From the NCBI RefSeq assembly GCF_900113945.1, contig NZ_FORG01000006.1, forward strand, positions 62,001-126,000: a DNA stretch of 64,000 bases, read 5' to 3'. The DNA is from Xenorhabdus mauleonii. Lineage in GTDB: Bacteria > Pseudomonadota > Gammaproteobacteria > Enterobacterales > Enterobacteriaceae. The notes beneath the pieces are model-generated. The model did not search any database. It was not told the DNA's origin and saw only the letters and a program-made list of their open reading frames with translations. Positions within the stretch are counted from its first letter, which is position 1; each line of letters opens with the position of its first letter. The translations under genes were made by a program, and so were the position numbers. This document shows, piece after piece, positions 28,445-36,322 of the stretch.

Positions 28445-29875
28445 ATGCAACGGGGAAAAGTCTGGATCGTTGATGATGACAGCTCTATCCGATGGGTACT
28501 GGAACGGGCACTGAGTGGCGCAGGAATGGAGTGCACCAGTTTTGAGAATGCCGATACGGTACTGACAGCTTTATCGCAAGGCAGCCCCGAAGTTCTGCTT
28601 TCAGATATCCGCATGCCCGGGTTAGACGGATTAAGTCTGCTCAATCAGATCAAACAAACTCACCCACAGCTTCCGGTCATCATTATGACGGCCCATTCTG
28701 ATCTGGATGCCGCCGTCAGTGCCTATCAACACGGCGCTTACGATTATCTGCCAAAACCCTTTGATATTGATGAAACGGTTGCACTGGTTGAACGGGCATT
28801 AAGTCATTATCGCGAACAACATCAATCCATCACCAACCCGCAAGTGGCCGCCTCTGTCTCAGATATGATTGGGGAAGCACCGGCCATGCAGGAGGTATAC
28901 CGGATTATTGGCCGGCTTTCCCGTTCTTCCATCAGCGTGTTAATCAACGGGGAATCCGGTACCGGTAAAGAGCTGGTCGCCCATGCCTTACACCGCCATA
29001 GCCCGCGGGCTTCCGCTCCATTTATCGCCTTGAACATGGCCGCGATCCCAAAAGATTTAATCGAATCCGAATTGTTTGGTCATGAAAAAGGGGCATTTAC
29101 AGGCGCAAATCAAGTACGTCATGGGCGTTTTGAACAAGCCAATGGCGGCTCCCTGTTTTTGGATGAAATCGGTGATATGCCGCTGGATATCCAGACCCGT
29201 CTGCTGCGGGTACTGGCTGAAGGGCAATTTTATCGGGTTGGGGGTTATGCGCCGATAAAAGTCGATGTCCGTATCATTGCCGCCACTCACCAAAATCTTG
29301 AGCAACGGGTGGCAGAAGGGAAATTTCGCGAAGATCTTTACCATCGCCTGAACGTCATTCGGGTTCAGCTTCCGCCGTTGCGGGACAGGATAGAAGACAT
29401 TCCTCGTCTGGCTCACCATTTCCTGCAACAAACCGCCAAAGAGTTGGGCGTTGAAACCAAAGTCCTGCATCCTGATACAGAACTTGCCTTGGCTCGCTTA
29501 CCGTGGTCGGGAAATGTCCGTCAGTTGGAAAATGTCTGCCGCTGGTTGACGGTCATGGCTGCCAGTAAAGAAGTGCTGGTGCAAGATCTCCCGGCTGATT
29601 TAATTGGCAGCCAATCCCCAGAGCAAGCGGAAAACTTGCTGCCTCTTCCTGCCTCTTCATATGAAAATTGGTCAGAGCTGCTGGCAGAGTGGGCACAAAA
29701 CGCCCTAAAAGAGGGAAAAACCGATCTGCTTTCTGATGCTCTGCCGCTGCTGGAACGCACTCTGCTTAATTGTGCACTGGAATATACCAATGGACATAAG
29801 CAGGAAGCCGCCCGTTTGCTGGGCTGGGGTAGGAATACAATCACGCGAAAATTGAAGGAATTGGGGCTGGAGTGA
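28445..29875 (+). CDS. glnG: nitrogen regulation response regulator NtrC
   Basis: NtrC is the sigma54 enhancer-binding activator of the nitrogen response. The 476 residues include a receiver domain with DDD and the phosphorylated Asp in LLSDIRMPG, an AAA+ domain with Walker A GESGTGKE, the sigma54-contacting GAFTGA loop and Walker B LFLDEIGDMP. A Fis-type helix-turn-helix ends the protein (QEAARLLGWGRNTITRKLKE). The ATG at 28445 is chosen because GTGAGG lies 6 nt upstream; an ATG at 28439 is also in frame. It is slightly longer than E. coli NtrC (469) in the linker before the DNA-binding domain. Confidence 0.97.
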   Translation: MQRGKVWIVDDDSSIRWVLERALSGAGMECTSFENADTVLTALSQGSPEVLLSDIRMPGLDGLSLLNQIKQTHPQLPVIIMTAHSDLDAAVSAYQHGAYDYLPKPFDIDETVALVERALSHYREQHQSITNPQVAASVSDMIGEAPAMQEVYRIIGRLSRSSISVLINGESGTGKELVAHALHRHSPRASAPFIALNMAAIPKDLIESELFGHEKGAFTGANQVRHGRFEQANGGSLFLDEIGDMPLDIQTRLLRVLAEGQFYRVGGYAPIKVDVRIIAATHQNLEQRVAEGKFREDLYHRLNVIRVQLPPLRDRIEDIPRLAHHFLQQTAKELGVETKVLHPDTELALARLPWSGNVRQLENVCRWLTVMAASKEVLVQDLPADLIGSQSPEQAENLLPLPASSYENWSELLAEWAQNALKEGKTDLLSDALPLLERTLLNCALEYTNGHKQEAARLLGWGRNTITRKLKELGLE

Positions 29876-29898
29876 TGACACTCCCCTCAGTAAAGCCA

Positions 29899-30320
29899 CT
29901 ATCTATTGCTGATTAAATATTCCTTAAAATCAACAAATTGAGGCAATATCGCTTCATCATTTGTAACGAATACTATGCTTTCGAATACTATGCCTTCATA
30001 TAAAGCTTGTGTAATGAGCATCAGATCAAAAGGATCTCGATGCGTTACATTGGGTAATTCGTAATAACTAATCGCTAGCGTGTTCTACTGTTATTGGGAG
30101 TGGCAAAAAGCCCGCTTCATTTTGTACAACACCTATGATCACTTTTGGTTCAAACGCATAATCACTTCAATCCAACCTGCTTTTTATTGCTTTTTATTGT
30201 TATTTCCTGAATGTTCCTAAATGCTGGCGACGCTGGAATAAATGTCATTAATTGCAATATATCAGCAGTGCTTCATTAGTTGCATTCGTCAGCGCAACGC
30301 AATGCAACTGGAAAATTATA
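29899..30320 (-). pseudogene. broken VapC-type PIN-domain toxin gene
   Basis: No single open frame exists, but three minus-strand frames join into a VapC-like protein. An upstream piece reads LHCVALTNATNEALL and then EITIKSNKKQVGL, like the LDTH..LWAL..WEIAIK start of PIN toxins. A middle piece reads DYAFEPKVIIGVVQNEAGFL then PLPITVEH. The last piece reads ELPNVTHRDPFDLMLITQAL then YEGIVFES and ends at TAG 29899-29901. HRDPFDLMLITQA is the characteristic C-terminal PIN segment. At least two frameshifts (about 30080 and 30165) break it, and the start is not definable. No antitoxin gene is recognisable beside it. It lies between ntrC and hemN, accounting for most of that 448-bp gap. Confidence 0.75.
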
Positions 30321-30323
30321 GCT

Positions 30324-31697
30324 TCATATCACCCGCGAAAACTGCCGTTGTCGCATCTGGCTGCGTAAATAGCTGTCAAAGCACATACAAATATTACGGA
30401 TAAGCAAACGCCCTTTCGGGGATACTTGAATCTGCGATTCTGTCACATCAATCAACCCATCTTCCGCCAATGGTGCCAACAGTTGCAGATCTTCCGCAAA
30501 GTAATCCGCAAACTCGAGTGCATAACGCTGTTCTATGTCCGCAAAATCCAAGCGGAAATTGCAAATCAGTGACTTAATGACATCACGGCGAATACAATCA
30601 TCGTGCGTCAGCGCCAAACCACGCCACAGCGCATGACCTTGCGCTTCCACCGCAGCATAGTAGGTTTTCAGATCTTTTTGATTCTGCGCATAACTGTCTC
30701 CCAGCATGCTGATCGCCGAAACTCCCAAGCCAAGTAAATCGCATTCCCCCTGTGTGGTATACCCTTGAAAATTGCGGTGCAAGATGCCTTGCCGCTGGGC
30801 AACCGCCAGCTCATCATCAGGGCGGGCAAAATGGTCCATCCCGATAAACTGGTAGCCATTGCCTGTCAGAGTGGAAATCGTTTCCTGCAAAATATCCAGT
30901 TTTTGCGTTGCGCCGGGTAAGTCTTGTTCTTTGATTTTACGCTGTGCTGCAAATAAATCCGGCAAGTGAGCGTAGTTGAATACACTCAGACGATCAGGCG
31001 ACAATGCCAGCACACGCTGCAATGTAAAAGCAAAGCTCTCTGTCGTTTGCTTCGGCAAGCCATAAATCAAGTCTATGCTGGTGGATGTGAAACCCGTTTC
31101 ACGCGCACGGTTGACCAGCTCAAAAATAAATTCTTCATCCTGTTCACGGTTTACCAAACGCTGTACGTCTTTATTGAAATCCTGCACACCCATGCTCAGG
31201 CGATTAAAACCCTCATGGCGCAGGTGGTCAATGACATCAAGCTCAATTTCGCGCGGATCAATTTCAATGGAAAGCTCCGCTTCGGGCAGAAAATGGAAAT
31301 GCCTTCGCAACATCGACATTAGCCGGCTGATTTGCGTTTTATCCAGAAAGGTTGGCGTGCCTCCACCCCAATGCATCTGGCTGACTTTCCGCTGGGAAAA
31401 TAATTCAGCGCGGGCTGCAATCTCTTTTTCCAGCACATTCAGATAATCATCAGCTTTGTGTTTCTGGCGAGTGACCAGCTTATTGCAGCCACAGAAATAA
31501 CACAGCTTATGGCAGAATGGGATATGGATATAGAGGGAAAGTGGCCGTTCAGGATAACGGTTCGCGGCTTGTATAAAAGCGGCGTCATCGTATTGTTGGT
31601 TAAATTCCAGTGCCGTGGGGTATGAAGTGTAACGAGGCCCTGAATAGTTATATTTTTGGATCAAAGGCAGATCCCAAACAATGGCTTGCTCTGACAT
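30324..31697 (-). CDS. hemN: oxygen-independent coproporphyrinogen III oxidase HemN
   Basis: HemN is a radical SAM enzyme that decarboxylates coproporphyrinogen III to protoporphyrinogen IX without oxygen. The 457 residues equal the E. coli length. The [4Fe-4S] motif HIPFCHKLCYFCGCNK (CxxxCxxC plus the extra Cys, about residues 58-73) and GGGTPTFL are visible, as is the HemN C-terminal domain ending LRSQMRQRQFSRVI. It is downstream of a small membrane-protein gene and yihI on the same strand, in the E. coli neighbourhood (ntrC-hemN-yihI). Confidence 0.97.
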   Translation of the reverse strand: MSEQAIVWDLPLIQKYNYSGPRYTSYPTALEFNQQYDDAAFIQAANRYPERPLSLYIHIPFCHKLCYFCGCNKLVTRQKHKADDYLNVLEKEIAARAELFSQRKVSQMHWGGGTPTFLDKTQISRLMSMLRRHFHFLPEAELSIEIDPREIELDVIDHLRHEGFNRLSMGVQDFNKDVQRLVNREQDEEFIFELVNRARETGFTSTSIDLIYGLPKQTTESFAFTLQRVLALSPDRLSVFNYAHLPDLFAAQRKIKEQDLPGATQKLDILQETISTLTGNGYQFIGMDHFARPDDELAVAQRQGILHRNFQGYTTQGECDLLGLGVSAISMLGDSYAQNQKDLKTYYAAVEAQGHALWRGLALTHDDCIRRDVIKSLICNFRLDFADIEQRYALEFADYFAEDLQLLAPLAEDGLIDVTESQIQVSPKGRLLIRNICMCFDSYLRSQMRQRQFSRVI

Positions 31698-31699
31698 GC

Positions 31700-31885
31700 T
31701 TATTCCTTCCGCTGTTTTCGCCCACCAAAACGCAACTTTTTCATGGAGTTGAAACGCTGTGTCATGATGGCATTGCGTAACTGACGTTTACGTCGCGATA
31801 GCTGCCACAGTTTACCCAATAACCACAATAAATAACATACGAATATTGTGGTTATTAGAACAGTGGTTATTAAGACACTGTTCAT
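31700..31885 (-). CDS. small single-pass membrane protein, unknown function
   Basis: This 61-residue protein has an N-terminal hydrophobic segment (about residues 3-27, VLITTVLITTIFVCYLLWLL). A very basic C-terminal half follows (RRKRQLR, KKLRFGGRKQRKE), predicting an N-out/C-in inner-membrane protein. A good ribosome-binding site (AAGGCGGA) precedes the ATG, and only 2 bp separate its stop from the hemN start, which suggests translational coupling. I do not recognise a family. E. coli has no counterpart between yihI and hemN. Confidence 0.65.
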   Translation of the reverse strand: MNSVLITTVLITTIFVCYLLWLLGKLWQLSRRKRQLRNAIMTQRFNSMKKLRFGGRKQRKE

Positions 31886-31925
31886 TAAGAATCCGCCTTT
31901 TGCTCATAACCCGTTGATGCAGTAA

Positions 31926-32444
31926 TTACTTACCTTTCAACAACTGCATGATATCTTCCTGCTGTTCTTCTTCACTGTCATCTTCTTCTGGATTGATACC
32001 CAGTTTTTCCATCAGTACATCAATGCGATCGAGCATGTCGTCGACATAGGCATTTTCTTCCTGAGACAGTTTTTCTCCTTGTTCAACACGCTCCAGCAGC
32101 GCATCCAAACGGTCATCATTTTCCAGCATTTCCAGTTCTTCTTGCGGAGACAGGCGAGGCGCTGCTTTTTCCACAACCGGTTTGATTGCAGGTTTCACAA
32201 CCGCTGTCTTTTCGCCAACAATCAGAGGAACCGGAACTTTACTGCCAATACGCGGATCGGTTTCCTGCTTGGTCGTTGACCGGTGTTTATTGTCGCTGCT
32301 GCTACTGCGGCTGCCGGTCGGATTACCACGACGTTTTTTCTGGCGCTTACGTTCACGTCCTTCTGCATCCAGCTCTGCGCGGCTTTTTCTTTTTTGCTTG
32401 CCAGCGGAAGGTTTCGCTGGTGATTTTTTCTTTAACGGACTCAT
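31926..32444 (-). CDS. yihI: Der GTPase-activating protein YihI
   Basis: YihI stimulates the GTPase Der and modulates 50S ribosome maturation. The 172 residues match the E. coli protein (169). It has a basic, disordered N-terminal half ([20 protein letters not shown]), the conserved DPRIGSK.PVPL segment, and an acidic helical C-terminus containing [19 protein letters not shown] and ending [19 protein letters not shown]. It is the first gene of the yihI-(small ORF)-hemN run. Confidence 0.95.
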   Translation of the reverse strand: MSPLKKKSPAKPSAGKQKRKSRAELDAEGRERKRQKKRRGNPTGSRSSSSDNKHRSTTKQETDPRIGSKVPVPLIVGEKTAVVKPAIKPVVEKAAPRLSPQEELEMLENDDRLDALLERVEQGEKLSQEENAYVDDMLDRIDVLMEKLGINPEEDDSEEEQQEDIMQLLKGK

Positions 32445-32591
32445 AGCTTGTGACTCAACTCACTTTTATCAAGATGTTTTCGGCGGAATCTAACAGAAAC
32501 GCCCTATAACATCCAATGCCATTCACTTATGGTTCAAAGTTCGGCTAATATTCAGGTCACATTAATTCAAATAATATGATCATTAACCATT

Positions 32592-34061
32592 ATGCGTCTT
32601 TTTGATACTTCGTCTTACCGCGTACCATTGTATCTTTGGGTCATTGGTTATGCTGCTTTATGGATACTAGTCAGTTATTTTCTCGATCCAACTGTTCCCT
32701 ATGATGCTGTTGAAGCACTCAACTGGGGAATAAATGGAGAGTGGGGCTCCCCTAAAAACCCTTGGCTAGTCGGTGCCATAATGCTACCTGCTATCCATAT
32801 CGGCAATATCTCTTTGAGTTTTTATTGGTATTTTACCCACTTTGTTGCCATTGCCATCGGTATGCTGGGGGTCTGGCAGCTGGCTTTCCGTTTGACCGGC
32901 AACATCCTGCTCGCTTGGCTTGCCATGCTGACGCTGAATCTATCCGGCATTATCAATTTTGATATTATTCCTTATAACGATAATTACCTTTTAGTGATGC
33001 TCTGGCCATGGTCGTTGCTGTTTTTCTTGCGCGCCATTGATGATAATCCCAAATGGTGGCTGGCATTCGCGCTTTGCTCCGGGCTGGCAACGATGGGGAA
33101 ATACTCATCACTTTCCATCATCGGTTCCGTTTTTTTGCTTTCCCTGTTCGTCCCCAAAGTCCGTCGCAACTATCGGGAGCCGCTGTTTTATCTCGCGATT
33201 CTCATATGGTTCGCACTCGTTCTGCCGAATGTTTGGTGGCTGGTGCACAACGATTTTGTGGCCTTTAAGTGGGTAGATTCCCAAATCCAAAAAGGGTTCA
33301 ATCTGCATACCACCAAAGCCGCCCTTTCCGTGTTCTATCCATTGATTATCCTCAGTGTCATTATTTATTTGCTCGGTGGCCGGATTGGTTGGCCTAAACA
33401 ACATTCCAATGCCTTGGTGAATATCGTTATCCTGCTGCCTTTGTTGATTATTTACAGCTGGTTTTCCTTTAATCAAGGCGGACGCATGACCGAGTGGTTA
33501 CAACCTTTTATGGTTGTTTCACCGGCACTATTGGTCGGTTCAATCACGGTATATCCGACCAAATCGCTGCATGGAACGTTGCGGGGATTAGCCATATTCG
33601 GTGTCTTGGTTGTGCTCGGCTATGCCAGTGTAATGATGGCGAATGTTCGTGGCTCTGGCCAGAAATTCGTTGGGATCAAAACGTTTACCAGCCAGCTTGA
33701 CCAACGCTGGAATGCGTTGTATTCAACACCATTGCGTTATGTCGGTGGGGAATATTTGCATCAATGGATAACGTTCTATAGCCACTATCGCCCAGAAACA
33801 ATACAGCCTTGGGAATTAAACAAAGGTATGCCGCCAAATATCTACAACCGGCATGTCAAAGAAAAAGATATTGTGGAACATGGCGCATTGCTGGTGGGTG
33901 AACGGGGTAAGAGCTGCAATCAGGAAGATTTTCAGCATACTTTGCAGGAATGGCCGGCTTTGGTAATCATCCATAAAGCAGCGTTTTCCTTCCAAGCACA
34001 ACCCAGTGCTGAACCTGAAACCGTCTGCATTGGTTTTGTCGCGCCAAAAAATCACCAATAA
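32592..34061 (+). CDS. GT-C type glycosyltransferase (GT39/PMT-like), membrane
   Basis: This 489-residue integral membrane protein has about ten to eleven hydrophobic segments followed by a soluble C-terminal region (about 370-489). The N-terminal loop DPTVPYDAVEALNWG supplies the acidic residues typical of the first periplasmic loop of polyprenyl-phosphate-sugar-dependent GT-C enzymes (ArnT/PMT_2 type). Such enzymes transfer a lipid-linked sugar to lipid A, proteins or surface glycans at the periplasmic face; the acceptor here is unknown. It stands alone, divergent from yihI and followed by a strong terminator. No arn or undecaprenyl-sugar synthase gene is next to it. Confidence 0.78.
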   Translation: MRLFDTSSYRVPLYLWVIGYAALWILVSYFLDPTVPYDAVEALNWGINGEWGSPKNPWLVGAIMLPAIHIGNISLSFYWYFTHFVAIAIGMLGVWQLAFRLTGNILLAWLAMLTLNLSGIINFDIIPYNDNYLLVMLWPWSLLFFLRAIDDNPKWWLAFALCSGLATMGKYSSLSIIGSVFLLSLFVPKVRRNYREPLFYLAILIWFALVLPNVWWLVHNDFVAFKWVDSQIQKGFNLHTTKAALSVFYPLIILSVIIYLLGGRIGWPKQHSNALVNIVILLPLLIIYSWFSFNQGGRMTEWLQPFMVVSPALLVGSITVYPTKSLHGTLRGLAIFGVLVVLGYASVMMANVRGSGQKFVGIKTFTSQLDQRWNALYSTPLRYVGGEYLHQWITFYSHYRPETIQPWELNKGMPPNIYNRHVKEKDIVEHGALLVGERGKSCNQEDFQHTLQEWPALVIIHKAAFSFQAQPSAEPETVCIGFVAPKNHQ

Positions 34062-34096
34062 AAACCGATAACAGCAGATTGCCTATCTCATACAAA

Positions 34097-34129
34097 AGCC
34101 TGACAGAAAATAATCTGTCAGGCTTTTTA
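34097..34129 (+). terminator. terminator between the glycosyltransferase and adeP (possibly bidirectional)
   Basis: AGCCTGACAG/CTGTCAGGCT (34097-34106 and 34115-34124) is a perfect 10-bp stem with an 8-nt loop, followed by TTTTTAT on the plus strand. On the minus strand it is followed by TTTTG, so it may also serve adeP. Confidence 0.88.
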
Positions 34130-34147
34130 TTATGGCATCAGCCGCAT

Positions 34148-35485
34148 TTAATGGGCATCAACAAAGACCATTTTCAATATAAACAGCAGCGTGACAACCA
34201 CAACACATAAGCTGATATCACGCCATTTCCCCGTCCCCAGTTTCATTGCACAGTAGGCAATAAAGCCCAGTGCGATGCCTTCGGTAATGGAGAAACTAAA
34301 TGGCATCATTACCGCAGTGATAAAGGCTGGCACGGATTCCGTCAAATCGTTCCATTTCACCCGGGTCAGGCTGGAAGTCATCAGAACACCGACATAGACC
34401 AGCGCTCCTGCCGTGGCATAAGCAGGCACCATACCAGCCAGAGGAGAGATAAACATCACCAGCAGGAACAGGATCCCGACCACAATTGCTGTCAGACCAG
34501 TACGCCCACCGACAGAAACACCAGAAGAACTTTCAACATAGGCGGTCACCGAAGACGTCCCGATGTAAGACCCGGCAACAGAGCTGAGACTGTCTACATA
34601 CAGTGCTTGCTTCATGCGCGGGAATTTACCCTCGCTGTCCGCCAGCCCGGCTTTATCCGTTACGCCAATTAATGTGCCGGAAGAGTCAAACAAGTTCACC
34701 AGCATGAACGAGAAAATCACGCCAATTAACGCGATATCCAATGCGCCTTTCACATCGACGTTACCTACCACGCTCATCACGCTGGGTGGCAAGTCAAAAA
34801 TACCGTGATATTCCACATGCCCCGTCATCAAGCCAATGCCGGTCGTTACCACGATAGAAATCAATACTGCGGCATGGAAGTTGCGTGCTGCCAAAATCGC
34901 AATGATGAAAAATCCCAACGTTCCCAACAGCACATTATGGGAAGCAAAGTTACCAATTGACACGATTGTGTCGGGATTGGGAACGATAATGCCCGAATTT
35001 TTCAGCCCCATCATTGCGATGAACAGACCAATACCACTGGTAATTCCCACACGCAGGCTCAGCGGAATATTCGCGATCATCCAATATCGGATACGAAAGA
35101 CCGTCAAGAGCAACAACCCCACCGCACCCCAGAAAATCGCGCCCATCGCAACTTGCCATGAAATTCCCATCGCCCCCACCACAACGAAAGCGAAGAAGGC
35201 ATTCAACCCCATCGCTGGTGCCACGGCAATGGGCAAATTCGCCATCAATCCCATCAAAATACTGCCAATTGCCGCAATTAAGCAGGTAGTGACAAAGACC
35301 GCTTTAATATCCATTCCCGCCATCGCCAATATTTGCGGATTGACGAAGACGATATAAACCATTGTCAGAAAGGTTGTCAGACCGGCAACCATTTCAGTGC
35401 GAACCGTCGTTCCGTGTTCCTCTAATTTAAACACGCGCTGAAGCAAGCCCTGACGTTTTTCAGAGCCAGAAGTTATTGTGTTCAT
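34148..35485 (-). CDS. adeP: adenine permease AdeP
   Basis: AdeP (formerly PurP/YieG) is a high-affinity adenine:H+ symporter of the NCS2 AzgA-like group. The 445 residues equal the E. coli length and align throughout. Examples are EHGTTVRTEMVAGLTTFLTM, APAMGLNAFFAFVVV, LFDSSGTLIGVTDKAGLAD and the C-terminal FILKMVFVDAH. It has about thirteen to fourteen membrane segments. A PurR-like box lies about 100 bp upstream. Its E. coli neighbours are not present, so this locus is rearranged. Confidence 0.93.
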   Translation of the reverse strand: MNTITSGSEKRQGLLQRVFKLEEHGTTVRTEMVAGLTTFLTMVYIVFVNPQILAMAGMDIKAVFVTTCLIAAIGSILMGLMANLPIAVAPAMGLNAFFAFVVVGAMGISWQVAMGAIFWGAVGLLLLTVFRIRYWMIANIPLSLRVGITSGIGLFIAMMGLKNSGIIVPNPDTIVSIGNFASHNVLLGTLGFFIIAILAARNFHAAVLISIVVTTGIGLMTGHVEYHGIFDLPPSVMSVVGNVDVKGALDIALIGVIFSFMLVNLFDSSGTLIGVTDKAGLADSEGKFPRMKQALYVDSLSSVAGSYIGTSSVTAYVESSSGVSVGGRTGLTAIVVGILFLLVMFISPLAGMVPAYATAGALVYVGVLMTSSLTRVKWNDLTESVPAFITAVMMPFSFSITEGIALGFIAYCAMKLGTGKWRDISLCVVVVTLLFILKMVFVDAH

Positions 35486-35572
35486 GTAATGTGATTTCCC
35501 ATCCCAAAAAACGAAGTTTTCGACTTATCCTACAGGAAACCCATAAAAATCGTTACCGTAGAACGACAAAAA

Positions 35573-35587
35573 AGAAAACGTTTGCGT
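35573..35587 (-). promoter_or_regulatory. PurR-like operator upstream of adeP
   Basis: On the minus strand the sequence is ACGCAAACGTTTTCT, close to the PurR consensus ACGCAAACGTTTNCGT. It lies about 90-100 bp upstream of the adeP start. Regulation is inferred from the match. Confidence 0.7.
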
Positions 35588-35667
35588 CAATGGCAATCAA
35601 TAAGTTAAATAACATGATGATTATTGAGGACATTCATTGCGTGACGATATTTTATTCGTTATTTTTA

Positions 35668-36219
35668 CTATTCAGCACACTTTGATGGCATTAAAGTCGA
35701 AATATCATTAAAGATGTCTTTCCACTCATCCTCATTAATATCCATTAAACCGAAAAAACGCAGAATAAACGCACCTTCAGTGGCCAGAAACGCCAAACGT
35801 GCCTGACGGCCTTCCTCTGTTGTCATATCTAATCCCGCCATGCGCTCCTGATACCACTCTTTAGTCGATTTCAGGTGCTCCGGTGTTTGCAGCAGTGCAG
35901 CCATTAATCCCGCCGCCTTTGCGGTTGATGCAGCATCAGACCGTCGGGTCGCTTCAGCATGTGCATACATTGCAGTCAACGGATCAGGATTTTCTCCCGC
36001 GATCTTTTGGAACTGTTGAGCATAGCTCTCACCCCAACGGTCAAACATCGCATCAATCAGGGCATCTTTCGTACCAAAACTGTACTGTACACCGCCTTTG
36101 GTTATGCCGACTGTTTTCGCCACTGCATCAATCGTAAGCGCCGCCGCTCCATGTGTTGTAACGATTTGTTCCGCGGCATCCAACAGAACTTCCCGGTCAA
36201 TGGTTTTGCGACGTCCCAT
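35668..36219 (-). CDS. TetR-family transcriptional regulator
   Basis: This 183-residue regulator has an N-terminal helix-turn-helix (about 10-50). It includes LLDAAEQIVTTHGAAALTID and the recognition region VAKTVGITKGGVQYSFGTKD. The C-terminal all-helical ligand domain follows. It is divergent from an MFS exporter gene with a 103-bp spacer that carries a palindrome, so it most likely represses the exporter and itself until an unknown ligand binds. The arrangement resembles SmvR/SmvA. Confidence 0.9.
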   Translation of the reverse strand: MGRRKTIDREVLLDAAEQIVTTHGAAALTIDAVAKTVGITKGGVQYSFGTKDALIDAMFDRWGESYAQQFQKIAGENPDPLTAMYAHAEATRRSDAASTAKAAGLMAALLQTPEHLKSTKEWYQERMAGLDMTTEEGRQARLAFLATEGAFILRFFGLMDINEDEWKDIFNDISTLMPSKCAE

Positions 36220-36235
36220 ACTCTCCCCCTTTTAA

Positions 36236-36255
36236 ATAAATACGTATGTATTTAT
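36236..36255. promoter_or_regulatory. palindromic operator candidate in the tetR/MFS spacer
   Basis: ATAAATAC GTAT GTATTTAT is a perfect inverted repeat of 8-bp arms with a 4-bp centre. It is 17 bp upstream of the tetR start codon and about 68 bp upstream of the exporter start. It is the only strong dyad in the spacer and a likely TetR site. Confidence 0.65.
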
Positions 36256-36322
36256 AATATCCGCCAACCGTTAAATCAAGGTTTGGCAGTCTATCGCTAC
36301 CAACCGTATTGGTAAAATTTTT

